Source: an uncultured Bacilli bacterium
GTDB lineage: Bacteria > Bacillota_I > Bacilli_A > RF39 > UBA660
Length of the DNA: 16,757 nucleotides
Direction of reading: 5' to 3'
Assembly: GCA_934101605.1 (NCBI GenBank)
Contig: CAKORS010000018.1
Location: forward strand, 1 to 16,757
The notes beneath the pieces were generated by a model. The model worked only from the letters and a program-made list of their open reading frames with translations, ran no database searches and was not told the DNA's origin. Every line of letters starts with the position of its first letter. Position 1 is the first letter of the stretch. Shown piece after piece: positions 7,035 through 14,785 of the stretch. Position numbers and translations under genes: made by a program.

Positions 7035-8181
7035 TCTCGTTACTTTTAACTCCTTTAAATTTATTCATTAACTCATATTTTTCATCAAAATAATTTAGTA
7101 TGATTTTTAAACCAGATATAATTGGAGTTGCAAATATCATTCCTAATATCCCGAAGAAATATCCAAATATTAATAGTCCAATCATAATTGTTACTGGATG
7201 TAATTTCATTGTTTTTCCCATTACTAAAGGCTGTAATAATATATTATCTATTTGTTGAACAATAAGCGCTACTACAGCTGCTAATATACCAACTACAGGA
7301 CTTACGTTTAAACCTACTATAACACATATTGCTCCACCAACCCATGGACCTATATAAGGTATTATATTTGTAAGTCCACATAAAACTCCAAATAAGAATG
7401 GTGATGGAAGTCCTACTAATGTATAACCTAAAGTAGAAATCAAACTCACTATTAAGGCTATAAATAGTGTTCCTTGAATGAAATCTCTAAATGTGCTATT
7501 AAGCTTTTTACAAACTTTAGTTAGTCCTTTATGATATTTTACTGGAATTAAATCTAATACATGTTTAACACTATCAAAATCTATAAGTAGATAAAAGCCT
7601 ACTACTAATCCTATTAGGAATGTTCCAATGCTTGATATGCATGAAGATAGTATATTAAGTGATTGTTTTGGTATTGTAGTTGTAAGATTTACTCCTAGTT
7701 TTTCTATTGAATCGTATATATTTTTTTCTAATGAAGATAAGTCAATTCCTTTTGTTGATAATTTATAAAATAATTCGTGAATAAAATTTGAAATACTTAA
7801 TATTAAGTTAGGAACAGTTTTAATAAATGCATTTACTTGATCTATTAATAAAGGGATTAATGTTTTAAATAGAAGGAATAGTAATCCTAGAAATAAAACA
7901 AATACTATTGTTGCTCCTAATCCTCTTTTTATTTTTTTTCTTTGTAAATATGATACGAATGGATCAAATAACCATGCTACTACTAGACCAATAAAGAATG
8001 GTGCTATTACTCCTAATATATTTCCTATTATTGTTAAGATTTTTAATTCTTTAAATATTCCAACAAATATCATTATACTTGCAAGAATTAAGATAACAAT
8101 AAGAAATTTTAATAGTTTTCGTGATAAGTCTATTACTTCATTTAAATTGTCGTAATCAATTTTTTTATCTTTCTTTAACAT
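7018..8181 (-). CDS. AI-2E family (PerM/YtvI-like) membrane permease
   Basis: An integral membrane protein of about 387 aa with roughly eight helices, of the AI-2E transporter family. Members have been linked to autoinducer export, Na+/H+ antiport or unknown substrates, so no substrate is assigned. Diagnostic features are paired N-terminal helices, a hydrophilic middle segment (about 120-170), the GLTNIIPYIGPWVGGAI segment near 265-285, and the C-terminal QQIDNILLQPLVMGK followed by FGYFFGILGMIFATP. I prefer ATG 8181 to the in-frame GTG at 8190, because the GTG lies within the AGGTGAG ribosome binding site (8192-8186). The gene ends in TGA, the only TGA stop in the window, overlapping the cmk start by 17 nt. 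It is the first gene of the permease-cmk-alaS transcript. Confidence 0.88.
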   Translation of the reverse strand: MLKKDKKIDYDNLNEVIDLSRKLLKFLIVILILASIMIFVGIFKELKILTIIGNILGVIAPFFIGLVVAWLFDPFVSYLQRKKIKRGLGATIVFVLFLGLLFLLFKTLIPLLIDQVNAFIKTVPNLILSISNFIHELFYKLSTKGIDLSSLEKNIYDSIEKLGVNLTTTIPKQSLNILSSCISSIGTFLIGLVVGFYLLIDFDSVKHVLDLIPVKYHKGLTKVCKKLNSTFRDFIQGTLFIALIVSLISTLGYTLVGLPSPFLFGVLCGLTNIIPYIGPWVGGAICVIVGLNVSPVVGILAAVVALIVQQIDNILLQPLVMGKTMKLHPVTIMIGLLIFGYFFGILGMIFATPIISGLKIILNYFDEKYELMNKFKGVKSNENDSSN

Positions 8182-8197
8182 GTTTCTCACCTATTAC

Positions 8198-8206
8198 ATT
8201 ATACCA
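8198..8206 (-). promoter_or_regulatory. Extended -10 promoter for permease-cmk-alaS
   Basis: TGGTATAAT (8206-8198) is a consensus extended -10. No good -35 is present, since the region 17 bp upstream is the T-run of the preceding terminator. The predicted start near 8191 gives a leader of about 10 nt that is essentially the ribosome binding site. Confidence 0.65.
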
Positions 8207-8217
8207 ATAAAAGTTTT

Positions 8218-8242
8218 AAAAAAAAACCCTAATTTAAGGGTT
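8218..8242 (-). terminator. Terminator of the recD2-small protein transcript
   Basis: AACCCT (8242-8237) and AGGGTT (8230-8225), with a six-base loop, are followed by a run of about seven Ts. The stop codon of the 52-aa protein overlaps the first bases of the stem. Confidence 0.88.
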
Positions 8243-8399
8243 ATTGATTATTTTGGCAGCTTCCTTTTGCTTTTGTTAAATTCATTATCATATCTTTTAG
8301 GTTTTTTCTTGCCTCTTTAGGCATAGCAAAGTATGCAGAAGCTCCTGCGATTACTGTTGCTCCAACTATGTAAGCAGCTGCTTTTTTTAATTTTTTCAT
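8241..8399 (-). CDS. 52-aa YtxH-like small membrane protein
   Basis: This short frame begins MKKLKKAAAYIVGATVIAG and ends KGSCQNNQ. It has a basic N-terminus, one glycine/alanine-rich membrane helix (about residues 7-26), then a basic amphipathic tail with MPKEARKNLKDMI. The layout of one short helix plus a charged tail resembles the very small YtxH-like or gas-vesicle-like envelope proteins of Firmicutes, but that is similarity of form only. A GAGGTGAAATA site directly precedes the ATG, which argues for real translation. It lies 35 nt after the recD2 stop and is followed by a strong terminator, so it is probably the last gene of the recD2 transcript. The function is unknown. Confidence 0.72.
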   Translation of the reverse strand: MKKLKKAAAYIVGATVIAGASAYFAMPKEARKNLKDMIMNLTKAKGSCQNNQ

Positions 8400-8434
8400 T
8401 ATTTCACCTCAACATTATTATGAGATGTTTTAAT

Positions 8435-10612
8435 TTATTTAATACAAGAAATTAAGAATTTTTTTAAACTTGTTTTTCTTACATTTTCTTTATCATTTAG
8501 AATAGCTTTTTGTAAAGCTGTTTTTTCACCTATTATGATTAATTTTTTTCTTGCTCTAGTTGCTGCTGTATAAATAAGTTTTTTATATAGCATATTTTTA
8601 TATACGTTTAAAACAGGCAAGATAACTATATCAAATTCAGATCCTTGAGATTTATGAATACTTATTGTATATCCTAGTTTTAGATTAGAAAAAAGATTTG
8701 GAGTATATCTTATTTCTTCATTATAAAAATTAACTAATAACTCTTTTGGCTTATTACTTATTTTATCTATTATTCCTATATCTCCATTAAAAATATTATC
8801 ATCAGGCATATTGGTAAGTTGTAATACTTTATCATTTTCTCTAAAAGTTACTCCCTCAAAAGTTATTTCATTTTTATTCATAGCTTTTTTATTTATTATG
8901 TTTTGAATGAAATAATTTAATTCATCTATTCCATTATCTCCTTTATAAATAGGAGCCATAACCTGTATATTATTAAAATCATAATCTTTGTATGTTATAA
9001 TATATTCTTGTAAAAATTCTTTTAAATTATTTGAATTTGCTTCTATAAAAGTTAAATCATCTTCTTCATTAAAAATATTATCATCAAAAATGTTGTTTAT
9101 TATGTTATGAGCCAATATATTTATATTTGAGTTTTTATCTTGTCTATATAACTCTTTTAATTTTATAGTGTCAATAATATCACTTTCTATTAGATCTTTT
9201 AAGATTTGTCCCGGTCCAACACTTGGTAATTGGTTTGAATCTCCGATTAGTATTATTTTACAATTTCTTTCTAAACCTAGTAATAAGTTATAAAACAGTT
9301 CTGTATCTATCATACTTGCCTCATCTATTATTACTATTTTTGCTTTAGATTTATTTTCACTATTTATTCTGAAAGAATTATCTTCTTTATTCCATTTTAA
9401 AAATCTATGTATTGTATAAGCAGGTAAATTTGTTTGTTCTGATATTCTTTTAGAAGCTCTCCCAGTTGGTGCTAATAAATAGAGTTCATTAAGTAAATCT
9501 TTATTTGAAAGTTTATTTATTTGTTGATATAAATAACAAATTGATTTAATAATAGTGGTTTTACCTGTTCCTGGACCTCCGGTTATTATAAGTAGATTGT
9601 TATTTATAGCTTTTGTTATAGCTTTTTTTTGGATATCATTATAATTTATATTAAAATACTTTTCTGCTTCAAGTAAATCACTTTTAATATCGTTTTCTTC
9701 ATTCTGTTTATTTGTCAAATAATACAATCTATTTGCTATATATTCTTCTGCTTCATACATTGTTTTTAGATATATATTTTCTTCATCAAAAATTAATCTT
9801 ACATCATCTATTAATTCATTTATGGAATCTTTAATCTTTTCCTCGTTTAAAATGAATAAATTTCTTTTAACTAAATTAATGAGCTCTAAGTATGAAATAT
9901 AAGTATTACCTGTATTAAATGAATATAGTTTTAATAAATATATTATTCCTGCTTTTAATCTATTTATGTCATCTTCTTTAATATTTAATTTTGTTCTTAC
10001 TTTTTCTATTGTATTAAAATTTATATCATTAATTGAATAAGTTAATTCATAAGGATCATTATAAATTAAATCTAATGTTCTATCTTTATATTTATTATAT
10101 ATGTTTAAAGAGTTTTTGGTTGAAAATCCTAGATTTGTGAGTTCCATTACTATTGCGAAACTGTTTTGATATTTTTTTAGTGAATCGTAAATTATATCTC
10201 TTTGTTTTTCTGTAACTGTTTTTACTGTTAATAAAATATTTTTATCATCTAGTATTTTATTTAAGCAATCTTCTCCTAAAGTTGATACTATTTTAATTGC
10301 TTTTTTCTCCCCTATACCTTTAAATAAATCACTTGATAAAAATTCTATTACTTTATCTTTTTCTTCTGGTAATACAATGTCGTAGTCAGAAACACTAAAT
10401 TGTTCTCCATACCTATCATGAAATACTAGTTCTCCATTAAAAAGATAGGTATCATTTTCATTCAATTCATGAAAATAACCTGTAAATGTTATGGTTTCGT
10501 GTTCTAATTCTATTATATCACTTGATGCCTCTTTTACTTTAAATAGTCCCACTACATAACCATTATCAGATCTAAATATATATTTTCTAAAGTTTCCTTT
10601 TATGTAAGACAT
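8435..10612 (-). CDS. recD2: RecD2-type SF1B DNA helicase
   Basis: An ATP-driven 5'-3' DNA helicase of the stand-alone RecD2 family, which works in DNA repair and replication-fork maintenance without RecBC. I start at ATG 10612 behind GGTGAT, giving 725 aa; the upstream Met at 10669 would place the promoter inside the gene. Visible parts are an N-terminal OB-like region, a helix-hairpin-helix segment (about 93-118, with FKGIGEKKA), Walker A GGPGTGKT (345-352), APTGRAS (391-397), Walker B DEASMID (430-436), motif III GDSNQLPSVGPGQ (457-469), LKELYRQ (485-491), and C-terminal HKSQGSEFD and YTAATRARKKL for motifs V and VI. The length is normal for the family and nothing is missing. A 52-aa membrane protein follows in the same transcript. 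Confidence 0.95.
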   Translation of the reverse strand: MSYIKGNFRKYIFRSDNGYVVGLFKVKEASSDIIELEHETITFTGYFHELNENDTYLFNGELVFHDRYGEQFSVSDYDIVLPEEKDKVIEFLSSDLFKGIGEKKAIKIVSTLGEDCLNKILDDKNILLTVKTVTEKQRDIIYDSLKKYQNSFAIVMELTNLGFSTKNSLNIYNKYKDRTLDLIYNDPYELTYSINDINFNTIEKVRTKLNIKEDDINRLKAGIIYLLKLYSFNTGNTYISYLELINLVKRNLFILNEEKIKDSINELIDDVRLIFDEENIYLKTMYEAEEYIANRLYYLTNKQNEENDIKSDLLEAEKYFNINYNDIQKKAITKAINNNLLIITGGPGTGKTTIIKSICYLYQQINKLSNKDLLNELYLLAPTGRASKRISEQTNLPAYTIHRFLKWNKEDNSFRINSENKSKAKIVIIDEASMIDTELFYNLLLGLERNCKIILIGDSNQLPSVGPGQILKDLIESDIIDTIKLKELYRQDKNSNINILAHNIINNIFDDNIFNEEDDLTFIEANSNNLKEFLQEYIITYKDYDFNNIQVMAPIYKGDNGIDELNYFIQNIINKKAMNKNEITFEGVTFRENDKVLQLTNMPDDNIFNGDIGIIDKISNKPKELLVNFYNEEIRYTPNLFSNLKLGYTISIHKSQGSEFDIVILPVLNVYKNMLYKKLIYTAATRARKKLIIIGEKTALQKAILNDKENVRKTSLKKFLISCIK

Positions 10613-10627
10613 TTTATCACCAATAAA

Positions 10628-10656
10628 ATTATAACAAATGTTCGTTTTTAAGGCAA
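10628..10656 (-). promoter_or_regulatory. recD2 promoter
   Basis: TTGCCT (10656-10651) and TATAAT (10633-10628) are spaced by 17 bp, with TG one base before the -10. The -35 begins one base past the T-run of the upstream gene's terminator. The predicted leader is only about 9 nt. Confidence 0.8.
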
Positions 10657-10657
10657 G

Positions 10658-10694
10658 AAAAAAGAGCAAACTATTTATTATTTCTTCTTGCTCT
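10658..10694 (-). terminator. Terminator of the repeat-protein gene
   Basis: AGAGCAA (10694-10688) pairs with TTGCTCT (10669-10663) across an 18-nt loop and is followed by a T-run. The 5' arm and the stop codon are inside the coding sequence, so the hairpin overlaps the end of the gene. Confidence 0.7.
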
Positions 10695-11279
10695 TGCTAT
10701 AGAATCTTTTATTTCTATTGATGCATTATTTAAACTTTCTTTTTCATATTTAGCCTTGGTAAAATCAGAATATTTTATATAGATATCATCGAATGAACCT
10801 AAAAATTTAACTGGATATCTACCATAGGACAAATCTGGATGTATTGTTTTTGTGTTTATGATAACTCCTTTTGAACCTAAAAAATCACTGGCTGATATAT
10901 TAACTCCATCAAAACTTTTATTTGTAAAGTCAAGTGGATATGTTCCGAAGGATAAATCTTTATTGTAAACTGTTTGAGGATCTATTATTGCATTAGTTCC
11001 AGTAAAATCCATATCCCTTACTAATACGTTATCCCAACATATTTCTTTTAAATCAAACTTATACAGTAAAGGTTTCAATTCGTCTCTAATTTCTTTATAT
11101 TTTTCATTTATATTTTTTTCTATATCTATATAATAATTATCTTCGAATAATAATTTTTCTAAAAGATCTTTTGATAACTTTATTGAATTATGTGGTATTC
11201 TTTTACTATATATTTTTCTTTGCATTATGCTTATAATAAGCTTTATTTCGTTTTCACTTAAATCTTCATATTTTTTCAT
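10671..11279 (-). CDS. Pentapeptide-like repeat protein, function unknown
   Basis: 202 aa with no signal peptide or membrane helix, so probably cytoplasmic. Residues 1-80 are charged and helical, with no domain I recognise. Residues 83-177 hold two and a half tandem copies of a 40-41-residue unit. Each unit starts Asp-x-Val/Ile with a DF(T/L)G turn, then I(D/N)(P/T)(Q/K)T(V/I), a KDLSFG-type or PDLSYG-type turn, and YP(L/V)(D/K)F. Alternating small/hydrophobic spacing around DF and DLS recalls pentapeptide-repeat right-handed helices, but with degenerate long units. A basic tail (RARRNNK) ends the protein. The start has GGGGG 8 nt upstream. It has its own promoter and terminator, so it is a single-gene unit between tex and recD2. 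No function is inferred. Confidence 0.75.
   Translation of the reverse strand: MKKYEDLSENEIKLIISIMQRKIYSKRIPHNSIKLSKDLLEKLLFEDNYYIDIEKNINEKYKEIRDELKPLLYKFDLKEICWDNVLVRDMDFTGTNAIIDPQTVYNKDLSFGTYPLDFTNKSFDGVNISASDFLGSKGVIINTKTIHPDLSYGRYPVKFLGSFDDIYIKYSDFTKAKYEKESLNNASIEIKDSIARARRNNK
10749..11033 (-). repeat. Tandem 40-41-residue protein repeats (2.4 copies)
   Basis: Unit 1 covers residues 83-123, unit 2 residues 124-163, and a partial third unit residues 164-177. Aligned anchors are DNV/DGV/DDI, MDFTG/SDFLG/SDFTK, IDPQTV/INTKTI, KDLSFGTYP/PDLSYGRYP. The DNA has diverged, so the repeat is visible at protein rather than nucleotide level. Confidence 0.8.
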
Positions 11280-11314
11280 ACTACTGTCCCCCTGACAAAG
11301 ACTTATACTTATAT

Positions 11315-11342
11315 TTTATAGGTTTATTTATTAGATTGTCAA
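11315..11342 (-). promoter_or_regulatory. Promoter of the repeat-protein gene
   Basis: A perfect TTGACA (11342-11337) and TATAAA (11320-11315) are spaced by 16 bp, starting 4 bp after the tex stop. This gives a leader of about 30 nt. No terminator is visible between tex and this promoter, so some read-through from tex is likely. Confidence 0.8.
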
Positions 11343-11345
11343 TAT

Positions 11346-13490
11346 TTAGTTTATGTTATCTTTTTTTAAAGTTAAAGATACTCTATTCTTTTGTTTATCT
11401 ATATCTTTAATGTAACACTTTATAATATCTCCTACGGATAAAACTTCTTTTGGATGTTTAATAAAATTATTAGATATTTCTGATATATGTAAAAGCCCAT
11501 CATCATGAAGTCCTATATCTATAAATGCTCCAAAATCTATTACGTTCCTTACTACTCCTTCTATTTCCATGCCTTTTTTTAAGTCATCAATAGTTAAAAT
11601 ATCGCTTTTTAATGTAGGAGAAGCATATTCATCTCTTGGGTCTCTTAATGGTTCTTTTAGTGAATCTATAATATCATCTAAAGTATATTTATCTATTTCT
11701 ATTTCATTTAACAATTTGTTTTTGTCTATATTTTTTAATTTTTCTTTTAATTTTTCTGTTCCTATATCATCTGTTGTTAAATCTATAATATTTAATATAT
11801 CATATGTTTTTTTATAGCTTTCTGGGTGTATTCTTGTCTTATCAAGCGGATTTTTGGCATCATTTATTCTTATGAAACCAATGGCTTGTTCATAGGTTTT
11901 ACTACTTAATGCTTTTTTCAGCTCATCTCTTGATGTTATTTTACCTATTTTATCTCTTAATTCTATAATCTTTTTTATAGTTGTTTTAGTAAGACCTGAA
12001 ATGTAAGAAAGGATAGATGGAGATGCTGTATTTATATTAACTCCAACACTATTAACTACAGATGATACGCTAAATGTTAAGGCTTCATTTAATTCTTTTT
12101 GTTTTAAGTCATGTTGATATAATCCTACTCCAATACTTTTCGGATCTATTTTTACTAATTCTGATAATGGATCTTGTAATCTTCTTCCTATTGAAATTGC
12201 TGATCTTTCTGATACATCTAGGTTTGGAAATTCTTCTTTTGCTAAGGGAGACGCTGAATAAACACTTGCTCCAGATTCACTTACTATAACATATTTTGTT
12301 GTATTAATATCTTTTAGGCAATCCGCTATAAACGCTTCACTTTCACGAGATGCTGTTCCATTTCCTATTGCTATTACATCTATATGATATTTGTTTATTA
12401 ATTCTATTATTTTTTCTTTTGATTTTTGTTTTTCATTTTGTGGTTCATGAGGATATATTTTATCAATTTTTATAGGATTACCGTTTTTATCTAAAACTGC
12501 TAATTTACATCCTGTTCTAAATGCTGGATCAAAACCTAGAACTGTTATTTCTTTCATTGGAGGGGTTAATAAAAGTTTAGATACATTATCGGTAAAGTTT
12601 TCTATTCCTACTACATTTGCTTTATCAGTTAATTCTTTTCTTATTTCTCTTTCTATTGATGGGAATATTAATCTTTTATAACTGTCAATAGTAGCTTCTT
12701 TTATGACTTCTATTATTTCTTTATTATCCTTTTTAGTTAGTTTTTTTAGTATATATGATATTATTTCATTTTCATCAATATTTATTGATACACTTAATAT
12801 ATTTTCTTTTTCTCCACGATTTATAGCAAGAATTCTATGAGGTTTTATATATTTTACTGGTTCTTTATAATCATAATATATCTCATATATTCTTTCTTCA
12901 TCTTCTTTAGTTTTCTTTTTCTTAGAGCAAATGATTCCTTCTTTATAAATATAGTTTCTAATCCATTTTCTATAGTTTGCATTATCTGATATATATTCTG
13001 CGATGATATATTTTGCTCCTGTTAATTTTTCTTCATTGGTTTTTACTTTACAATTTGTATAGTTATTTAGTAATTGTTCTAATCTTGTATTTGGAAAAGA
13101 TAAAATTATTTTAGCAAGTGGTTCTAATCCATTGTTGATAGCTTCTGTTGCTTTTGTTTTCTTCTTTTCTTTATATGGTCTATATATGTCTTCTAACTCT
13201 ACTAATTTTTTAGAGGATAATATACGCTCTTTTAATTCAGGGGTTAGCATTTCTTTTTCATCTATTAATCTAATTATATCTTCTTTTCTTTTTAATAGAT
13301 TAAGTTCATATGTATATACTTCTTCTATACTTCTTATTTGTTCTTCGTTTAATCCATGGGTTACTTCTTTTCTATATCTAGCTATAAAGGGAATTGTGTT
13401 GCCCTCTTGTAAAAGTTTTAATGTGTTTTCTATATCTTTTTTATTTATATTTAAACTTTCTTGTAATTCATTTATTATTCTTTCATTCAT
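11346..13490 (-). CDS. tex: Tex-family S1 RNA-binding protein
   Basis: A cytoplasmic nucleic-acid-binding protein of the Tex family, tied to transcription fidelity and expression control in other bacteria. I start at ATG 13490 behind GGTGAG; the upstream Met at 13535 would place the promoter within the gene. The protein is 714 aa, close to the usual 720-770. The order is normal: an N-terminal helical region with IPFIARYRKEVTHGL (33-47) and YRPYKEKKKTKA (103-114), a YqgF/RNase H-like domain (about 316-440, starting LGFDPAFRTGCKLAV), helix-hairpin-helix repeats (about 475-560, with VGVNINTAS), and a C-terminal S1 domain (about 638-710, with GVVRNVIDFGAFIDIG and GLLHISEIS). No residue is obviously missing. 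It appears to be transcribed alone. Confidence 0.96.
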   Translation of the reverse strand: MNERIINELQESLNINKKDIENTLKLLQEGNTIPFIARYRKEVTHGLNEEQIRSIEEVYTYELNLLKRKEDIIRLIDEKEMLTPELKERILSSKKLVELEDIYRPYKEKKKTKATEAINNGLEPLAKIILSFPNTRLEQLLNNYTNCKVKTNEEKLTGAKYIIAEYISDNANYRKWIRNYIYKEGIICSKKKKTKEDEERIYEIYYDYKEPVKYIKPHRILAINRGEKENILSVSINIDENEIISYILKKLTKKDNKEIIEVIKEATIDSYKRLIFPSIEREIRKELTDKANVVGIENFTDNVSKLLLTPPMKEITVLGFDPAFRTGCKLAVLDKNGNPIKIDKIYPHEPQNEKQKSKEKIIELINKYHIDVIAIGNGTASRESEAFIADCLKDINTTKYVIVSESGASVYSASPLAKEEFPNLDVSERSAISIGRRLQDPLSELVKIDPKSIGVGLYQHDLKQKELNEALTFSVSSVVNSVGVNINTASPSILSYISGLTKTTIKKIIELRDKIGKITSRDELKKALSSKTYEQAIGFIRINDAKNPLDKTRIHPESYKKTYDILNIIDLTTDDIGTEKLKEKLKNIDKNKLLNEIEIDKYTLDDIIDSLKEPLRDPRDEYASPTLKSDILTIDDLKKGMEIEGVVRNVIDFGAFIDIGLHDDGLLHISEISNNFIKHPKEVLSVGDIIKCYIKDIDKQKNRVSLTLKKDNIN

Positions 13491-13506
13491 TTTACTCACC
13501 ATTTTA

Positions 13507-13535
13507 ATTATAGAAAAAAATAAAGTTTTAAGCAA
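13507..13535 (-). promoter_or_regulatory. tex promoter
   Basis: TTGCTT (13535-13530) and TATAAT (13512-13507) have 17-bp spacing. The -35 lies in the loop and 3' arm of the preceding terminator hairpin, and the spacer is that terminator's T-run. Confidence 0.75.
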
Positions 13536-13552
13536 TTAAAACTTAAAACTTT
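13514..13552 (-). terminator. Terminator of the 3D-domain gene
   Basis: A perfect 11-bp stem, AAAGTTTTAAG (13552-13542) with CTTAAAACTTT (13532-13522), has a 9-nt loop and is followed by A and seven Ts. It starts at the stop codon of the upstream gene and physically overlaps the tex -35. Confidence 0.9.
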
Positions 13553-14114
13553 AATATCCATATCTTAATATTTCAAAATTTATATTATATTGTCTACCAA
13601 AATTTATAGCATCGTTAGTAGTTTCTACTAAAAGATCGGCTTGAGCACTACCACTACTACTGATAGCACCTCCTCTATCTAAAACTATTGCGATTATTTC
13701 ACCATAACTTGTGTTGGTCATTCTAACTATAGTTCCAAATGGAAGAGATTGGTCTGCTGCTATAATTCTTATGTTACCGTATGTTGAATCATAATAATAA
13801 ATTGTATTTATTACATTATAACCTGAAGCTGTAATACCACTACACCCTTCACAAAAGGCTGTGTATGCTGTTACTGTTCCTGTAGATTCATCTTTTACAC
13901 CATTTGTATTTACTACAGTTTGAGGCGCATTTTGTTCTTCCTCTTTTATTTCTTCAGTTTCTTTTTCATCTTCTATTATATTTTCTTTTACTTCTTCTAT
14001 TACGAAGTTTATTTGTTTTTCTTCGATTACTTTATTTTCTTTTGGACTTTCTTTAACCACTGGTTTAGTATTAATAATTAAAGATAAGTTTAATATAAGT
14101 TTTAATATAACCAT
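13551..14114 (-). CDS. 3D-domain cell-wall protein, membrane-anchored or secreted
   Basis: 187 aa. Residues 2-15 are a short hydrophobic segment that could be a signal or anchor, although it lacks strong N-terminal positive charge. Residues 17-70 are a Glu/Lys-rich low-complexity linker. The C-terminal part (about 78-185) is a 3D domain, the double-psi beta-barrel of YabE, YocH and Sps-type wall lytic enzymes, related to MltA. The conserved pieces are VTAYTAFCEGCSGITASGY (81-99, with Cys88 and Cys91), AADQSLPFGT (119-128, Asp121), VLDRGGAI (144-151, Asp146) and AQADLLV (157-163, Asp160); the three Asp residues that name the domain are all present. It probably cleaves peptidoglycan glycan strands outside the cell. 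It has its own promoter, a GGGGTG ribosome binding site and its own terminator. Confidence 0.88.
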   Translation of the reverse strand: MVILKLILNLSLIINTKPVVKESPKENKVIEEKQINFVIEEVKENIIEDEKETEEIKEEEQNAPQTVVNTNGVKDESTGTVTAYTAFCEGCSGITASGYNVINTIYYYDSTYGNIRIIAADQSLPFGTIVRMTNTSYGEIIAIVLDRGGAISSSGSAQADLLVETTNDAINFGRQYNINFEILRYGY

Positions 14115-14135
14115 ATAAACACCCCGTGATTACTT

Positions 14136-14164
14136 ATTATATATTAAAACTTGTAAAAAGTTAA
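14136..14164 (-). promoter_or_regulatory. Promoter of the 3D-domain gene
   Basis: TATAAT (14141-14136) has TTAACT (14164-14159) 17 bp upstream. The predicted leader is about 15 nt and contains GGGGTG. Confidence 0.7.
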
Positions 14165-14194
14165 GTAAAATCGGTAATTACCATAAATTTACAT

Positions 14195-14227
14195 AAAAAA
14201 AGAAGTGATTATTTTTCATAAACACTT
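14195..14227 (-). terminator. Terminator of rplU-prp-rpmA
   Basis: AAGTGTTTAT (14227-14218) pairs with ATAATCACTT (14212-14203) with one mismatch and a GAAAA loop. A C and then seven Ts follow. The stem contains the rpmA stop codon. Confidence 0.8.
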
Positions 14228-14487
14228 GCTTGTTTTTTATCTTTTCCTAATCTTTCATACTTAATAATACCATCTACTTTTGCATATAAAGTATGATCAT
14301 TTCCCATTCCAACGTTTACTCCTGGATAGATTTTAGTTCCTCTTTGTCTATAAATAATAGAACCTGCTTGAGCAAATTGTCCATCTGCTACTTTAGCTCC
14401 TAATCTTCTTCCAGCAGAATCTCTACCGTTTGATGAAGATCCTCCACCTTTTTTATGAGCAAATAATTGGATATTTAATCTTAACAT
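14209..14487 (-). CDS. rpmA: 50S ribosomal protein L27 with cleavable N-terminal extension
   Basis: A component of the large ribosomal subunit near the peptidyl-transferase centre. The 92 aa begin MLRLNIQLFA, then HKKGGGSSSNGRDS, the normal mature L27 N-terminus. The extension ending in LQLFA-type sequence is the Firmicutes L27 leader removed by the Prp protease, encoded immediately upstream. Further family signatures are GRRLGAKVADGQF, IIYRQRGTKIYPG and VGMGNDHTLYA. The start has an AGGAGG site inside the 3' end of prp, 11 nt separate the two genes, and a terminator follows at once. Confidence 0.98.
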   Translation of the reverse strand: MLRLNIQLFAHKKGGGSSSNGRDSAGRRLGAKVADGQFAQAGSIIYRQRGTKIYPGVNVGMGNDHTLYAKVDGIIKYERLGKDKKQASVYEK

Positions 14488-14498
14488 ATCTTATCCTC

Positions 14499-14783
14499 CT
14501 ATAAAAATTTTATATTTTTTGGATATTGTTTTTCTAATTCTTTTAATAAATTAAGCATATTTTTTATTAATTTATTATTTATATCAGTTTCTTTAATTAT
14601 CTCTATAATTATTCCTTTATCTTCGTTTACTTTGATAGTTTCTTTTTCCAAAGACTCTATAGCATTAACTGTGGTAATAACTATTGAACTTACTGATGCA
14701 CAAACTATATCCTTGCCATAGCAATCAAAATTTGCATGACCTGTAATTTCTATTCTATTCGAATCTTGTTTTATTTTTATCAT
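14499..14783 (-). CDS. prp: Ribosomal-processing cysteine protease Prp
   Basis: Removes the N-terminal extension of L27 before ribosome assembly. The 94 aa carry the expected catalytic pair: His16 in ITGHANFD and Cys28 in DIVCASVSS. The 12-residue spacing matches characterised Prp proteins. A GKDIVC motif and a helical C-terminal half complete the short domain. The position between rplU and rpmA is the classical one and strongly supports the call. The start lies only 2 nt after the rplU stop and has no clear Shine-Dalgarno sequence, so translation is probably coupled to L21. Confidence 0.95.
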   Translation of the reverse strand: MIKIKQDSNRIEITGHANFDCYGKDIVCASVSSIVITTVNAIESLEKETIKVNEDKGIIIEIIKETDINNKLIKNMLNLLKELEKQYPKNIKFL

Positions 14784-14785
14784 AA

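Noticed and set aside
11280..11345. A hidden terminator between tex and the repeat-protein gene.
   Set aside because: No stem longer than four pairs with a T-run could be found; the space is filled by the downstream promoter.
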